From Patellaria atrata CBS 101060 (lineage: Eukaryota; Ascomycota; Dothideomycetes; Patellariales; Patellariaceae), in the NCBI GenBank assembly GCA_010093705.1, contig MU006091.1, positions 858,702 to 922,701 of the forward strand: a DNA stretch of 64,000 bases. Reading direction: 5' to 3'. Shown here piece by piece: positions 24,307-35,582 of the stretch. Each line of letters starts with the position of its first letter. Within the stretch, counting starts at the first letter, position 1. Under the pieces are notes generated by a model, which was given only the letters and a program-made list of their open reading frames with translations, made no database searches and was not told the origin of the DNA. The position numbers and the translations under genes are program-made.

Positions 24307-25377
24307 TTTGCGGGCGGAAAATCCTTCTGACGGCACTTGGGTTCTGCTCTTCAGTCTGCATCGATAGGGTGTTATGTTTCAATAAAAACAATAACAGAGA
24401 GCAATGAAAGTATGATTTCAATTACATGACGGTGCATTTTCAGTGTCCTCGAGCACACAACATTCGGAGAAGCACTCCCGGAGCTAGATATGATGAAGGA
24501 CCTTAGATATTATTATTTATTAACAGTGTTAACACCTAGTGCCGTCCTTCTAGCAGAGTCCACATAAACCCTAAATACATCTTACAGGAGAAACCCCTTT
24601 CAATTGGTATACAGCTAGGGAGAAGTTCGCAGGCGAGACGTGTGGGAATATTTCCGTGCCTAACTGTTTAGCAGCCTGTTACGTCCCCGATGGAGTATCT
24701 GGCTGTATCTATGCCGTCATCTGGCTGGCTCTCACCTCCCTCCCTCAGCTAGGAGTGTGCTGTACTATACTGTACTCTTCCGTCTCGCCTGCTCCGTGCC
24801 AGCGTACCGAAAATGGCTGTAGGGGGAATGTGGCGCTTGTAGGTCCTAAGCTCTTGCGATAGTGTTGGGGTATCCGATGTCCTCTCCAGGTGGAGGTGAA
24901 AATCCGGCGCGTAAGGGGCCGGTCCCGACGACCATCCGTCGAGTCTAAGAAACAGGTTCTGGACATCAAGATAGTCTGAGCGAGGAAAAAAGTATATTGG
25001 AAAAAACGATAGTACAGCAAAGTCTGTGAGTTCTCCNNNNNNNNNNNNNNNNNNNNNNNNNNNNNNNNNNNNNNNNNNNNNNNNNNNNNNNNNNNNNNNN
25101 NNNNNNNNNNNNNNNNNNNNNNNNNNNNNNNNNNNNAAAAAAAAAAAGTCCCTCTCCCCATATCCCATCCATCTAATGCAAAAACCCTTTACAATTTGCC
25201 GAAAAACGATGGACGCCACATACTTGAAAATCCAATGCAAGATTCTTTTCCGCCAAATATAAATATGACGTCCATGCGAAACAAAAGCCCAAATTAACCA
25301 TCCCTTCACCCCAGTCTTGTAACGAAGAATTGACCCTAATTTACATAAGAGAACTTTGTCGAAAACACCACAGCTCT
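24307..25377. other. Convergent spacer eS1 / P450, with assembly gap
   Basis: This 1.1-kb stretch holds two 3' UTRs, TACTGTAC at 24768-24775, a 100-N gap and an A run of 11 after it. ORFs through the gap are artefacts. No gene is seen. Confidence 0.65.
25037..25136. other. Assembly gap (100 N)
   Basis: Exactly 100 N precede an A homopolymer at 25137-25147. The true length is unknown. Confidence 0.98.
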
Positions 25378-27265
25378 CTACTTCTCGCTAACCACCAAGT
25401 TTCGCCTCCTGATCCTAGCTCTGATGTTACCCTTCGGCGCCACGACCGCGGTCATCTTGGTCTGTTTCGGGAGCTTCCACTCCTGCGCTCCGACGGGCTC
25501 GAAGTCCCAAAGGACGAGCATGCCGGCGACGAAGGCGAGACACTCCTTCTCGGCGAAGAAGCGGCCTTTGCACATGCTTTTCCCTCCACCTGGGAAGATA
25601 GCATATTAGCATCAAGTTCCATAGTACCGGGGGGTGAGGAAGGGAGAAAGGGGAGACTCACCGTATACTCTTAACGTGCCCCACTCAGTGGTCCCGGGCC
25701 CTGTGCCCGCAGGCTGCCCGTCTGCGGGTTCCGAAACCTTGATGTGCCGCTCCGGGATCCACTTGCGCGGCTGGTCGAAGTACTGCGGATCCGTATTGTG
25801 CAGGTCGAACGCGACCTCGACATACTGCCCTTTGCTGATTCTGAAAGTTTCTGGCTTCGCGCCACCGGCTTCATCGGCGCTCTCTATGAGCTCGAAGTCC
25901 CGATGTACGGTTTTGACGCTCCAGGGACTGGAGTCCAGCCGGAGAGTTTCCATGTAGCAGCTCCTGAGCAGCGGACAGCGGGTCCACAGAGCGTTGATGT
26001 CGAGTTTGAGTCTCGGCGGCTCCGGTATGCCGAAGAGTTGGGCGGGCTGCGTCGCGCTTGCGAAGGGAGCCGTTTCGGCACGGAGGCGGTCGACGAGGCC
26101 GGGTTCGCGCAGGATGCGGAGGAGGATCCAGAAGACGAGGGAGTCGGAGTTCGCATTCATGGCCCAAGTGGTACCTAGAATCTGGGCTGCACGACCCTGA
26201 GGAGAGATGCCTGCAGAGCGCATGCAACTTTGTTCGTCTATTAGGGCCTGGCTGACATCGCTGAGGTCCAGCCATTGAGGGTCTGTATCCTTGCCTTCCG
26301 TGAGGGCGTCGAGGGCGGTCACGAAGGAAAGACAGGCGTCGTTGAGACGTCTGCGAGCGAGATGGCCGGGAATGAGTCCGGGGAAGGGGAACCATCTGGG
26401 CAGGCCACTGCCCATGAGGATGAAGTAGCGGTCGAGAGTCCAAAGGTTGTCAGTGAAATCGGGGTAGTTCTCAAGGAAAGCGGTTCCGGTGTAGGTGTTG
26501 ATATTTAAGTGCGCCATCAAGTCGCGGACGAGTGGGCTATAATAGATTTAGTTCGACGTTAGAAATAAGCTACTTCCAGTATATAAGGACTGAAATGGTT
26601 TTAAAAATCAGAACTTACAGCAGGTCAACCTCCACCGCTCTCCCGTTGTCGACAACTTCTGCTTGACTCACACGTTCCCACGCCGTCTGGTCTACCAGAC
26701 TAGAGTTAAAGGACACTAGATTAGGGAGTTCGGTCTCCATCCTCCGGCTCAGTACCCTTACGATGTTGCCAAGTTGAGGCTCCTGGAGAAAGTGGCGAGT
26801 GAAGACTTGGATCACACGATCAATGATTGCCTCAAATTGCGGTATCTCTTTCTTCGGAAACCCAAAACAGTTCTTCCGTATTCGCCACTGTAGCTCATCA
26901 TGGTCGGCGACAGATTGCTTGAGAGAAAGGACCTGTTTTTGCAAGCTTGGGGAGTGGACTACATTGTGTGTAGTGCCAGCCATATACAGGGTGAATAGAC
27001 CATGCGTACTACCATCCCTGAGGCCCTTCAAGAACTTTTCATTATTGGTGAAAAATTGGAAGGCGTTTCCAATTACAGGCATCCAATAAGGGACCAAGGG
27101 CGGTGACCTAGGCCCTCCTTTACTAGACGCACCTACATCCGCGCGCATCCCAGTCCAAACGCGTGTCGTCAAAAGTAGGATCATCAGTGTGAGGATTGCA
27201 ATCGGGGTACTGCTCCGTGTAAGCCATGGAGAATTTTGGATCTCAAGATCTGACATCCTGTCCAT
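25378..27265 (-). CDS. Cytochrome P450 (CYP7/CYP8-like fungal clade)
   Basis: Three exons, 26619-27265, 25662-26536 and 25378-25589, give 577 aa; a second ATG at 27256 is an alternative start. The protein is an ER-anchored heme monooxygenase. One N-terminal membrane segment (PIAILTLMILLLTTRVW) is followed by a Pro-rich hinge, PRSPPLVPYWMPVIG. The helix-K ExxR is METLRLD near residue 411, and the PERF-like segment is KWIPERHI. The heme loop is VYGGGKSMCKGR with ligand Cys514, interrupted by intron 2 after the Tyr codon. The usual Phe at the start of the heme loop is Tyr here. The lack of a clear oxygen-binding AGxxT is compatible with the CYP7/CYP8 group, where helix I carries a variant such as WAMNANS. 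The substrate is unknown; a sterol or lipid is only a guess. No biosynthetic cluster surrounds it. Confidence 0.9.
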
Positions 27266-28210
27266 CTTTGATAATTGAAGCTTAGGACCACCAGAAGCTC
27301 AGGGTTGTAGGAAATAAATATGTTTTTGAATATTGAGCGGGCGCAACGTCAGCTTGCGGTCTGACGCGAATTGATAGCAAACGAGGGCTGAAATGGTACT
27401 GTCCGATGGATACACAACGACAGGACTTTCTTCTTTGTTCGAACTTCTTATTACTAGGCGAAATTAAGATATAGCTTCAGTTAAAAGGGAAAAAAAAATC
27501 GAAAAAGATCTGATGAGAACAGTAGCACACAATGGTGAAAAGTAAGTCATGAAATTAGTGAAGGAATGCGGATTCGCGCCAACTGATGACCGGGAAGTTA
27601 GAGAAGAGAGAAGAGAGAAGATACCTAGACAAAAAGAGACGAAGGAAAGGTGTAGATGTACAAAAGCTCCATGATGGAGATACAGGATAGAGTAAGGAAA
27701 GTCGGCCGAAGTTTTGTTAAAAGTTAACGGCTATTTCATTCTCTTGCGCCGGCCACTCTGGCAGATGCCGAACTATCCCACACCAACTTCACACCATTGA
27801 CACCAAGTGACCAAGGGCACGAACGAACATTCAACTCCGCGCCCCCTTCGTACGCACTGTACGCCAGCGTAATAATAATAATAATCAGCACTTGTTAGCC
27901 TGTCGTATCTCATCACACTTGACTCGCCTTGACCCTTCCACGCCTTCTCAGTTCTCACCCTTCTCAGCCGCTCGTTCGCCTGGTGCAAGGCGTGCGATGC
28001 CCTACAGGGTTCTCATCGTAGTCTCACACCTTATTAGTCTGCAATTTGCGCCGTTGAAACGGAATCTAGAAGTTCCGCGATCGTCTTCAGGTAGTTTTGT
28101 TTGATAAGGTTACGGAGAACAAGGTACAGACTATTTCGACTGTAACTATACATCTTTTCGCTAAATCTATTTGCACTTTCTCATTATTTGTCTAGAAACA
28201 ACTTAGGATA
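27266..28210. promoter_or_regulatory. Divergent promoter region P450 / HAM1
   Basis: This 0.9-kb region between diverging genes contains a purine-rich block near 27600-27660 and an (AAT)5 repeat at 27871-27885. No gene is supported. Confidence 0.5.
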
Positions 28211-29009
28211 ATGGCTCCTCGCGAACTCAATTTCATTACCGGCAACAAGAACAAACTGGCCGAAGTGAAGGCAATTCTGGGTGAAACAGTCGAGCTAAAA
28301 ACCCAGCCGCTGGATCTCGTAGAAATTCAGGGAACGGTTGAGGAGGTTACAGTTGATAAGTGCAAGCGCGCCGCAGACGCCGTACGCATGCTTCACCTGG
28401 CATAAAATTAACTTCTAACTTTTGCTTATGGTGTAGGTTGGTGGACCAGTACTTGTAGAAGATACATGTCTCTGTTTTAAGGCCATGAAAGATTTACCTG
28501 GTCCCTACATGTATGTGACATTACACGCGCGAATGAATCAATATTTCTCCAATTACTGTATCCTAACACTTAGATAGTAAATGGTTTATGCTAGCACTTG
28601 GGCCGCAGGATCTTCATAAGATGCTTGATGGCTTTGAAGACAAATCAGCTCAAGCCGTCTGCACGTTTGCCTATTCCGAAGGTCCCGGCCATGAACCCAT
28701 AGTCTTCCAGGGCAGAACTGATGTAAGTCTACACGCTGGAGGTGCGTACCGTAGAACCATCTAATGAGGGAGTTTTCTATAGGGGAAGCTAGTACCATCA
28801 AGAGGTCCCACTGTCTTTGGTAAGCAACTGTGCCGCACTCTTGCCTAACTTCTGGCTTTTGTACTCACTCCGCTCGAGGTTGGGACTCGACGTTCGAATA
28901 CGAAGGGAAGACATATGCCGAGATGGACAAGTCAGAGAAGAATAAGATCTCCCATCGTGGCAAAGCCTTAGAGAAGCTCAAGGAGTGGCTGAATGCGGAA
29001 GTCGCTTGA
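28211..29009 (+). CDS. HAM1: Inosine triphosphate pyrophosphatase (Ham1/ITPA)
   Basis: Five exons, 28211-28381, 28437-28510, 28578-28722, 28783-28819 and 28879-29009, give 185 aa, typical for the family. The enzyme hydrolyses ITP, dITP and XTP to monophosphates and so keeps deaminated purines out of nucleic acids. The opening motif [15 protein letters not shown] binds the triphosphate. [14 protein letters not shown] and [14 protein letters not shown] follow, with the intron 2 junction inside PYI. The C-terminal part reads [15 protein letters not shown] ... [16 protein letters not shown]. It converges with FAP7, the stop codons lying 36 nt apart, so the 3' UTRs must overlap. Confidence 0.95.
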
Positions 29010-29045
29010 GGGAGTTCGGCCGGTGAATTCGATTCGCATGATAAG

Positions 29046-29647
29046 TCAAGCGTCCTCATCCTCCCGATTAGCATTATCCTGCTTCCAGTTCCTGATCCAC
29101 ACCTCAATCCGCTCAACATTACTATCGATATCCTCAAGGGTATCGCTTTGCAGTTTCACGACGATGTTCTCATCATAAGACTCCCTCGCCTCATTAAGAA
29201 GCACCTCCATAATCTCGACATCCATATTCTCATCCAGCTTCTTTTTGACATATCCGCGGGCACTAAGGCGATCATAGAGTAGAGTAGAGTCACAGCGAAT
29301 AACCACGACGAGATCTATCCAGCTTTCTGGGAACATGTCGCAACCGTGCCAGTCGATGAGGTAACCACCACCTTTTACTTCGTCCTCAATAGCATCGAGC
29401 AGCTAGAAAATGAAAGTTAGCACGACCTACTATAGTCTTATTGGTGATATACACTGAATCATACCTTATCTTCGTCGACGATCCAGCACTTGGATTCCTC
29501 GTCCCAGCCGTCATGACAATGTCGGTCTTTGACAATCTGGTTGATCGAGAGGTGCTTGAGACCTGTATTTTGTGCAAGAATCTCGCAGTGAGTAGTCTTA
29601 CCGGTGCCTGGAGTACCGGTGACTATGATGTTCGGGCTGGTTCTCAT
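29046..29647 (-). CDS. FAP7: Adenylate kinase 6 / ribosome assembly NTPase Fap7
   Basis: Two exons, 29465-29647 and 29046-29402, give 179 aa. Fap7/AK6 is a small nuclear NTPase needed for 18S rRNA maturation (late 40S assembly, with uS11) and has adenylate kinase activity. The P-loop is TGTPGTGKTTHCEILA at the N-terminus. VDEDKLLDAIEDEV spans the intron and GGYLIDWHGCDMFPESW follows, as in the family. The C-terminus is acidic (NREDEDA). The frame is open upstream to 29767 but the family starts at MRTSPNIIVTG, so the ATG at 29647 is chosen. Confidence 0.94.
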
Positions 29648-30155
29648 TTTTGGTGCCAATATGAGCGTGAGGGGCCTTTTTCGCAAAACTATGTCAAATC
29701 TTTTCTGCGCGAAATTGAAAGTTTGCCGAGGCGGTCCCTCATCCGGTCGGAGCGCGGAATTATTCACATTCCGCCGAGCTAGAATTAGGGATCCTCTTGG
29801 CCCAACAGGATAGGGGCAAGAGCCGGGAACAAAGATAATGATGGCAAATTGGGCATCTGGGCCTCAATCACTTGTACTTGATAATCATTTCAAAACTCTC
29901 TTTCGAAGAATGTAGTCAAGAGATGCGGCACAGCCAGAGCAAGAGGAGAGTTTTCGATTCATAGCTCATTCAACATACGCCAGTGTCTCAATCCATCCCT
30001 GGAACTAGATTTCGCTGAGGGTAATCACCACTGGGGACCTTCAGCGTACATGGTACTCTTCCGACGCCTCTTATTCTCTCCCACACTTGCGCTACTCCAT
30101 CACAGTTATCAATGAAACCTTTGCTAGCTTAAGTCTCTAGTTGTGGGAGTTCAGC
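29648..30155. other. Spacer FAP7 promoter / G6PD 3' end
   Basis: Both flanking genes are on the minus strand. I see no gene or distinct motif in this 0.5-kb stretch. Confidence 0.5.
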
Positions 30156-32267
30156 TCAGAGCTTCCCCCCCTGTTGATCCGACACTGGCCATTGATAACC
30201 TGCGGCATCGCTAAACTTGTAGCCGTACGATGAAGTAAAGTCGTCGAGCACGGCTGGTCCGCGGGAACCTGAAATTATCTGAGTATCATGCTATCACAAG
30301 GGAAGGGGAATAGATCTTACCATAAGGATACTCCATTGGGATGATCTCTTTGTTATCATCTAGGTAATGCAGCAGTGGAGTAAAGATCTTCCAACTTGCA
30401 TCCAACTCGTCATCCCGGACAAAGTTGGAGTGATCTCCCTTCAGAGCATCAAGGATAAGCGACTCATAGGCTTCGGGAATCTTCAAGTCAGAGAAACGTC
30501 TCCGGTAAGTAAGATCCAATTCAGTGACGACCGTTTGCATGCTCAAACCCGGCAACTTAGAATTCATCTTGATGTAGACGCTCTCGTTGGGTTGGACACG
30601 AATGACGAGCTCGTTACGCGGAATATCTTTGAAGATACCTGATGTAACGTCCTTGAACTGGATTCGTACCTCGGTCTTTTGCTCGTTTAGCGCTACCTCT
30701 GAGTTAGCTAGCTGTTCCGAAAAATAGTCGTACAGGTAGCACACCTTTGCCGGCTTTCAAAATAAATGGAATACCGTCCCACCGTTCGTTCTTGATGTAT
30801 ACCACCATAGAAGCGAATGTAGGGCATCGAGAGTCTTTCGGTACAGTATCATCCTCCTTATATCCTGGTTTGCTCCCGTCCAAGGACTTCCCGTATTGAC
30901 CAATGATAACATTCTTTGGCTCAATCGGTGGGATACCACGGAGCACACGTACCTATAAATTGTTAATTTGTCATTCAATTCCGTCGAGACACAATCATAC
31001 CTTTTCGTCTCGGATGTCCTCAGCGGAGAAAGATATGGGTCTCTCCATGGTGAGTAGAGTAAGGACCTGAAGTAGATCTAGAGTACTATCAATCGGTGGC
31101 TCGTGTAACGAATCATATTTGCTTACGATTTTGCATGACGTCTCGAACAATTCCAAACTCATCAAAGTAGCCACCACGGCCCTCGGTTCCGAACGGCTCC
31201 TTGAAGGAGATCTCCTCGTGTCAGTTAAGATCTGACTGTTGGTGAAAAAGAACATACCTGGACGTTTGCGATATGGTTGCGATTCCAAGTAGCACCGAAG
31301 AACTCATTGCCAAATCTTAGTATAAGAATATTTTTAACCATTTCTTTGCCCAAGTAATGGTCAATACGGAATACTTCATCCTCCTTCCAGTCAGGTCCAA
31401 GGGCCCTCTGTAGCTCGCGTGAGCTCTCTAGGTCCTTTCCGAATGGCTTCTCTATCTATTTGGTATTTCTGTTAGATGCAACCATATAAGAACTATCAAA
31501 GACTAGACCTGACATACTATGATTCTAGCAATACCCGATGATGGGTAGCAGATTTTCTTGAGATGCTGGGATACAGGTATGAAGACGCTAGGAGGTAATG
31601 CCATGTAGAACACACGATTGGTTTCCTTCCTACCTTGTTCAAGTTCCTCTAGGTGCTTTCGGAGATTCACGAACGAGTCATCCTGGTCATATTGTCCAGA
31701 GATGTATGTGCACATCTTGCAGAACTCATTTAGCTGCTCTTCCAGATCTTTCGTCGGTGTCTTGATGTATGACTTGACCCTCTTAAGATATTCCTCGTGG
31801 TCCATCTTAGTCCGCGCATATCCAATGATTTTGACGTTCTTAGGTAGGAAATTGTTCCGGTGCTGGTTAATCAATTAGGGAAGTCTGTATCAAAGATTTT
31901 ATGGATACGCACGAGACCGAAGAGCGCAGGAAACTGGTTTCAAGATGTCAGCACTCAGTCTATACTGCAGTCGTATCGAACCTACTGTTTTCTTCTTAGC
32001 GAGATCCCCAGATGCGCCGAGCACGACAATAACAGTATTGTCTTTGAGTTCAATGTCGCTATACGAAGAATTGTCAGCGTTCAGTAGGAGTGATCCTGGA
32101 GCTATAGTATTGTCACATCCCGGCCCAACGGGGCGCAAATCGGTTGTAAAGAACGCTTTCAGATGGACTCCAAGAAAAGAATTATGAAAATAGAATATAG
32201 AAGAGAGTCGATGGACGGCTGACACTTACTGAGCTTCCGCATGAGGTCGAATCATCGTGTCCGCCAT
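30156..32267 (-). CDS. ZWF1: Glucose-6-phosphate 1-dehydrogenase
   Basis: Ten exons, 32230-32267, 31986-32058, 31913-31933, 31518-31862, 31258-31455, 31127-31211, 31001-31077, 30745-30952, 30321-30692 and 30156-30268, give 509 aa, the usual length. The enzyme opens the oxidative pentose phosphate pathway in the cytosol and makes NADPH. The NADP fingerprint is [13 protein letters not shown] near residues 23-36, and the substrate/catalytic motif is [13 protein letters not shown] near 189. [29 protein letters not shown] and [16 protein letters not shown] follow. Exon 3 is only 21 nt (FPALFGL). The exon 6 start could be one codon upstream (alternative AG). No frame breaks occur in the spliced product. 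Confidence 0.95.
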
Positions 32268-33872
32268 CTTGCGCGTCTGCTAGATTCCCCCGCTGCAGAG
32301 CCGATAAGTATTTCGAGCGGGTTCGAGGGTCGATGAATAAGTTCAATTGAGTGATAAAGCTTCGCAAATTGTCAATTGGAATCTAGGAAGAGTAATTGTG
32401 AAATTTGAATTGATCGGAGGTTGGGGGAGATTTGCGGGCGTTTCTTTCGTGTTGATGTATGCGCGGGGTCGGAGTTGGATTCTTTTCCTCGAGCAGTTCA
32501 CTGTGACGTTCTTGACAGAACTTACCTGAGGAAAATTATCCCTTTGGATGAAACTCAAGGCGAAGGACAGAAAAGAGTTTGTATCACGCCGGCCTTTTGC
32601 AAGAGGAAGAAGTCACCGACTACAGTCCAGACACAGGAGTAATTTTTCTTTGTGATCATTACACCCCCGCAGCACAGAGCTCACTAAGCCGATGTCTACG
32701 GTAGCTTTGCCTAATGCCTCGAGCTGTATACCGCATGGCCAGCGGTCATGATCGCCCCGCCATACACACGGCTTTCTTCAAATTGGGAGCTATCGCTGAG
32801 CAACTCTCAGCAATTTAAAAGACCTGCGCCAATGTTGTTCGGATCCAATGCTACTCAAGACGAGCTCCCCCTCCAGGTCACGCATTCATCCTCACATTTC
32901 ACTTCCAACCACAGTTGTTGTATGGTGTGGGAGATAGGCTCCGCTCAAGGCGGAGGAAAGTAATATCTCCGAGGGTACCGGACGCAGCGGAAAAGGTTCC
33001 AGCAGTTACATTTCCAGTCGAAGAATACTGCTTCTAGCGGGAGCGCTCAAGAAATTTGCCGGTTCACGTTATCGAACCCGGTATCAGCATGGTTATCCTT
33101 TGATACAGGATCCAGTCTTGAACAGCGCACTATATGAATAGGAAGCCATGGAAGATGTATCAAATGGTGTTCCTAGCTGAGTCTAACCAGCATAACAACA
33201 GACGGAATAATTGCACAGATATATCCTGAGGAGAGATCAGATCCCAATTGATTCTCCACCGGCGGCAGGACTGTTTGGCGGTAGGTATGCCTATAAAGCC
33301 AACATTTCCGTTCTCTAGACTGGCCGAAATCGCAAAATGTGTTCGACGAGCGCCCTAGAAATCATCCATCAAATTGCACCAAGATTAGCTGATACCACGA
33401 TAGCCTGCTTTCAGAAGTATCGCATCTTCGGAGGGAATTGGTCAATAGCGTCCCATAAAGTAGATAAAGTCATCTTTGTTCTACGCGTGCTCCGTATAGT
33501 GAGAGGTTGTCTTTACTGAGAATCATATCCCTACGGGATATAAGCATCACAACTGGCCCGTTCATGTCGAAATATGAGCTGAAAAGGTAGATGCTATTGC
33601 TCTCTGCGGAAATAACGAACACTAGTACTTTTATCATTCAATATAATCGTGATAAGTGAGTGTTGCAAAAGTTGCTTTTGACTTTCGTATCTAGAAGTTG
33701 AGAACCCCTTAGCCGCTAAGTTTAGCGAGTGCCAAGGAATTCACACAACTACAGTGTGCCCATTTTGCTACTCCACTAACTTCGAGGACAACGACAACAA
33801 CATTTCCCGGATCCAAATTCCTCTCTTCGCAAGGCAACCCGTAAACTTGTGTAAAGTGAGGCGCTATTAAAA
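32268..33872. promoter_or_regulatory. Divergent promoter region G6PD / eL33
   Basis: This 1.6-kb spacer separates two diverging housekeeping genes. Small ORFs in it lack any family resemblance. I see no RNA gene or repeat. Confidence 0.5.
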
Positions 33873-34541
33873 ATGCCTTCGGAAGCAGGTCATAGACGTA
33901 AGTACATACAATTCTTAAATCGACCTCGATCACCATTGGAAGTCTCGATAACTAACGTCAATCTTTGTGTAGTATACGTGAAGTAAGTTCAAATTATCCC
34001 GTCTTTGTTCGACCTTACAACCATTACGCGCCATGCCCCTTCGAAATCATCAACGCCAGCTATCTGGGCCGGGCTTACTCTCATTCTAGGGGACGCCATC
34101 TGTCCTACCAGCGCGGCAAGCGCAACACCAACCCGGGAACTTCTCTTATTCAGATCGAGGGTGTTGATTCCAAGGAGGCATCAACGTGAGCAATATCCTA
34201 TCTACGGACAAGATGCGATACTGACAATTGGAAGGTTCTATCTCGGGAAGAAGGTCGCTTTCGGTATGCATTATATTGAAAAGGTTGAAAATTAAAATAG
34301 TCGGAAATCTAACATATGTACAGTTTATCGTGCTCAGAGGGAGAGGCAAGGCTCGAAGATCAGAGTTATCTGGGGCAAAGTCACTCGACCAGTAAGAATG
34401 TCTATATCTCCCATTTCTCGCGCTTCTAACAGTTATTAGCACGGTAACTCTGGCGTCGTTCGCGCTCAGTTCAGACGCAACCTTCCTCCCAAGTCCTTCG
34501 GCGCATCCGTTCGTGTCATGCTTTACCCTTCTTCAATATAG
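33873..34541 (+). CDS. RPL33: 60S ribosomal protein eL33 (L35A)
   Basis: Six exons, 33873-33897, 33973-33982, 34090-34185, 34235-34263, 34324-34391 and 34440-34541, give 109 aa, the family's normal size. eL33 is a component of the large ribosomal subunit. The spliced protein reads [20 protein letters not shown] at the N-terminus, then [40 protein letters not shown] and [14 protein letters not shown] at the end. Exon 2 is a 10-nt micro-exon encoding most of LYVK, and exon 4 is 29 nt. All junctions are forced by the highly conserved protein sequence. Confidence 0.95.
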
Positions 34542-35140
34542 ACTATGGAACATGGTGAGGGGGAGCGAGTGGTTGAGAGTGGTAGAGACATGAACGAAAG
34601 GGGATGAATCATTTGTACAAGCGGGTCAATCACATAATCTCCGCGCTTTCTTAACGGCATATCATCGGCGTGGGTGCTGCTGTTACAAAGGAACTAGGTC
34701 CAATAAATCAAAAGTGACCAAATATGTCGCTGTTTCGAGTTCAGTGATATTCGCGCGTCCTGTACAAAATCTAATTGTTACTGCTCCCCTGATTCGTAGT
34801 GTAAAGAGCGAGTATTGCCCTGAGACTCGGGACGTTAGCGTAGACTTCCTGTAATACCCCCTCTTTCTGGGTATAAAACCTTTCTAAGTAATGAGCGTAA
34901 TGATCGTAATGATACGTTGTAACTTACAATCTCGGTGGGACGGGAAAGATAACACCTTGCTTGGCAAAGCTCTTGGCATACTTGACCAGATGCTCCAACA
35001 ACGACATCTCGTCCGTCGGTTGAGCAAGAAGCGATCCGTACTTCACCTCAGAGCCCCTCCACCATCAAATCTCTGTAAGTCTCAATTGAAGGAGGTATTC
35101 TTCACTATTCCTAACTCTACGACTGACTCATCCTAGCACA
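34542..35140. promoter_or_regulatory. Spacer eL33 / complex I B12 subunit, with a 5'UTR intron
   Basis: This holds the eL33 3' UTR and the promoter and leader of the next gene. A probable leader intron runs 35075-35136 (GTAAGT ... CTAACT ... CCTAG), ending 4 nt before the ATG. Confidence 0.55.
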
Positions 35141-35582
35141 ATGGCACCGCCACGGCAAGACCTCACCGGGTTTAACCCTCAGAAATTTGCAGCCTCTTCC
35201 CGCATGCATACCAATGATCCGTGGGCGCGAAAGTACGTTTGGTCTCTTCGATAGAGCTCTCGTCAGCATACCTTTCTGCTCGGGTGTTTCCGCACGAACA
35301 CTTCCTCTGCCGCACTTCTGTAGGGGATAGTTGAGAAGACTACTGGCTAACAAAGATGTCAATTGCAGCGAAGCATGGCGATATACCGGCCCCTTTACGA
35401 GATGGAACCGATTAAAGAATGCATTTCCCGGTCTAGGCATAGCTACGGTCGCCTTTGGGGCCTATCTGGCCTACGAGGCTGTGACTCTGAAAGACGACCA
35501 CGCGCATGGACAAAGTGAGGGACATGGAAGCACTGGACATTCAAGTATCAGCGGAAGTGGAGGGTCTAGCACTGCATCGTGA
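35141..35582 (+). CDS. NDUFB3: NADH dehydrogenase (complex I) B12/NDUFB3-type subunit
   Basis: Two exons, 35141-35232 and 35369-35582, give 101 aa. It is a single-pass accessory subunit of mitochondrial complex I. The sequence MAPPRQDLTGFNPQKFAASS leads to DPWARNEAWRYTGPFTRWNR. A membrane helix follows (LGIATVAFGAYLAYEAV), then a polar His/Gly/Ser tail. The pattern of DPWxRxEAWRYxGxF followed by one helix is characteristic of the B12 family. The presence of complex I argues against a fermentative yeast. The intron lies in the conserved ARNEAW. Confidence 0.85.

Noticed and set aside
24745-25309. ORFs crossing the second N gap
   Set aside because: The Ns carry no sequence information and the flanks show no family resemblance.
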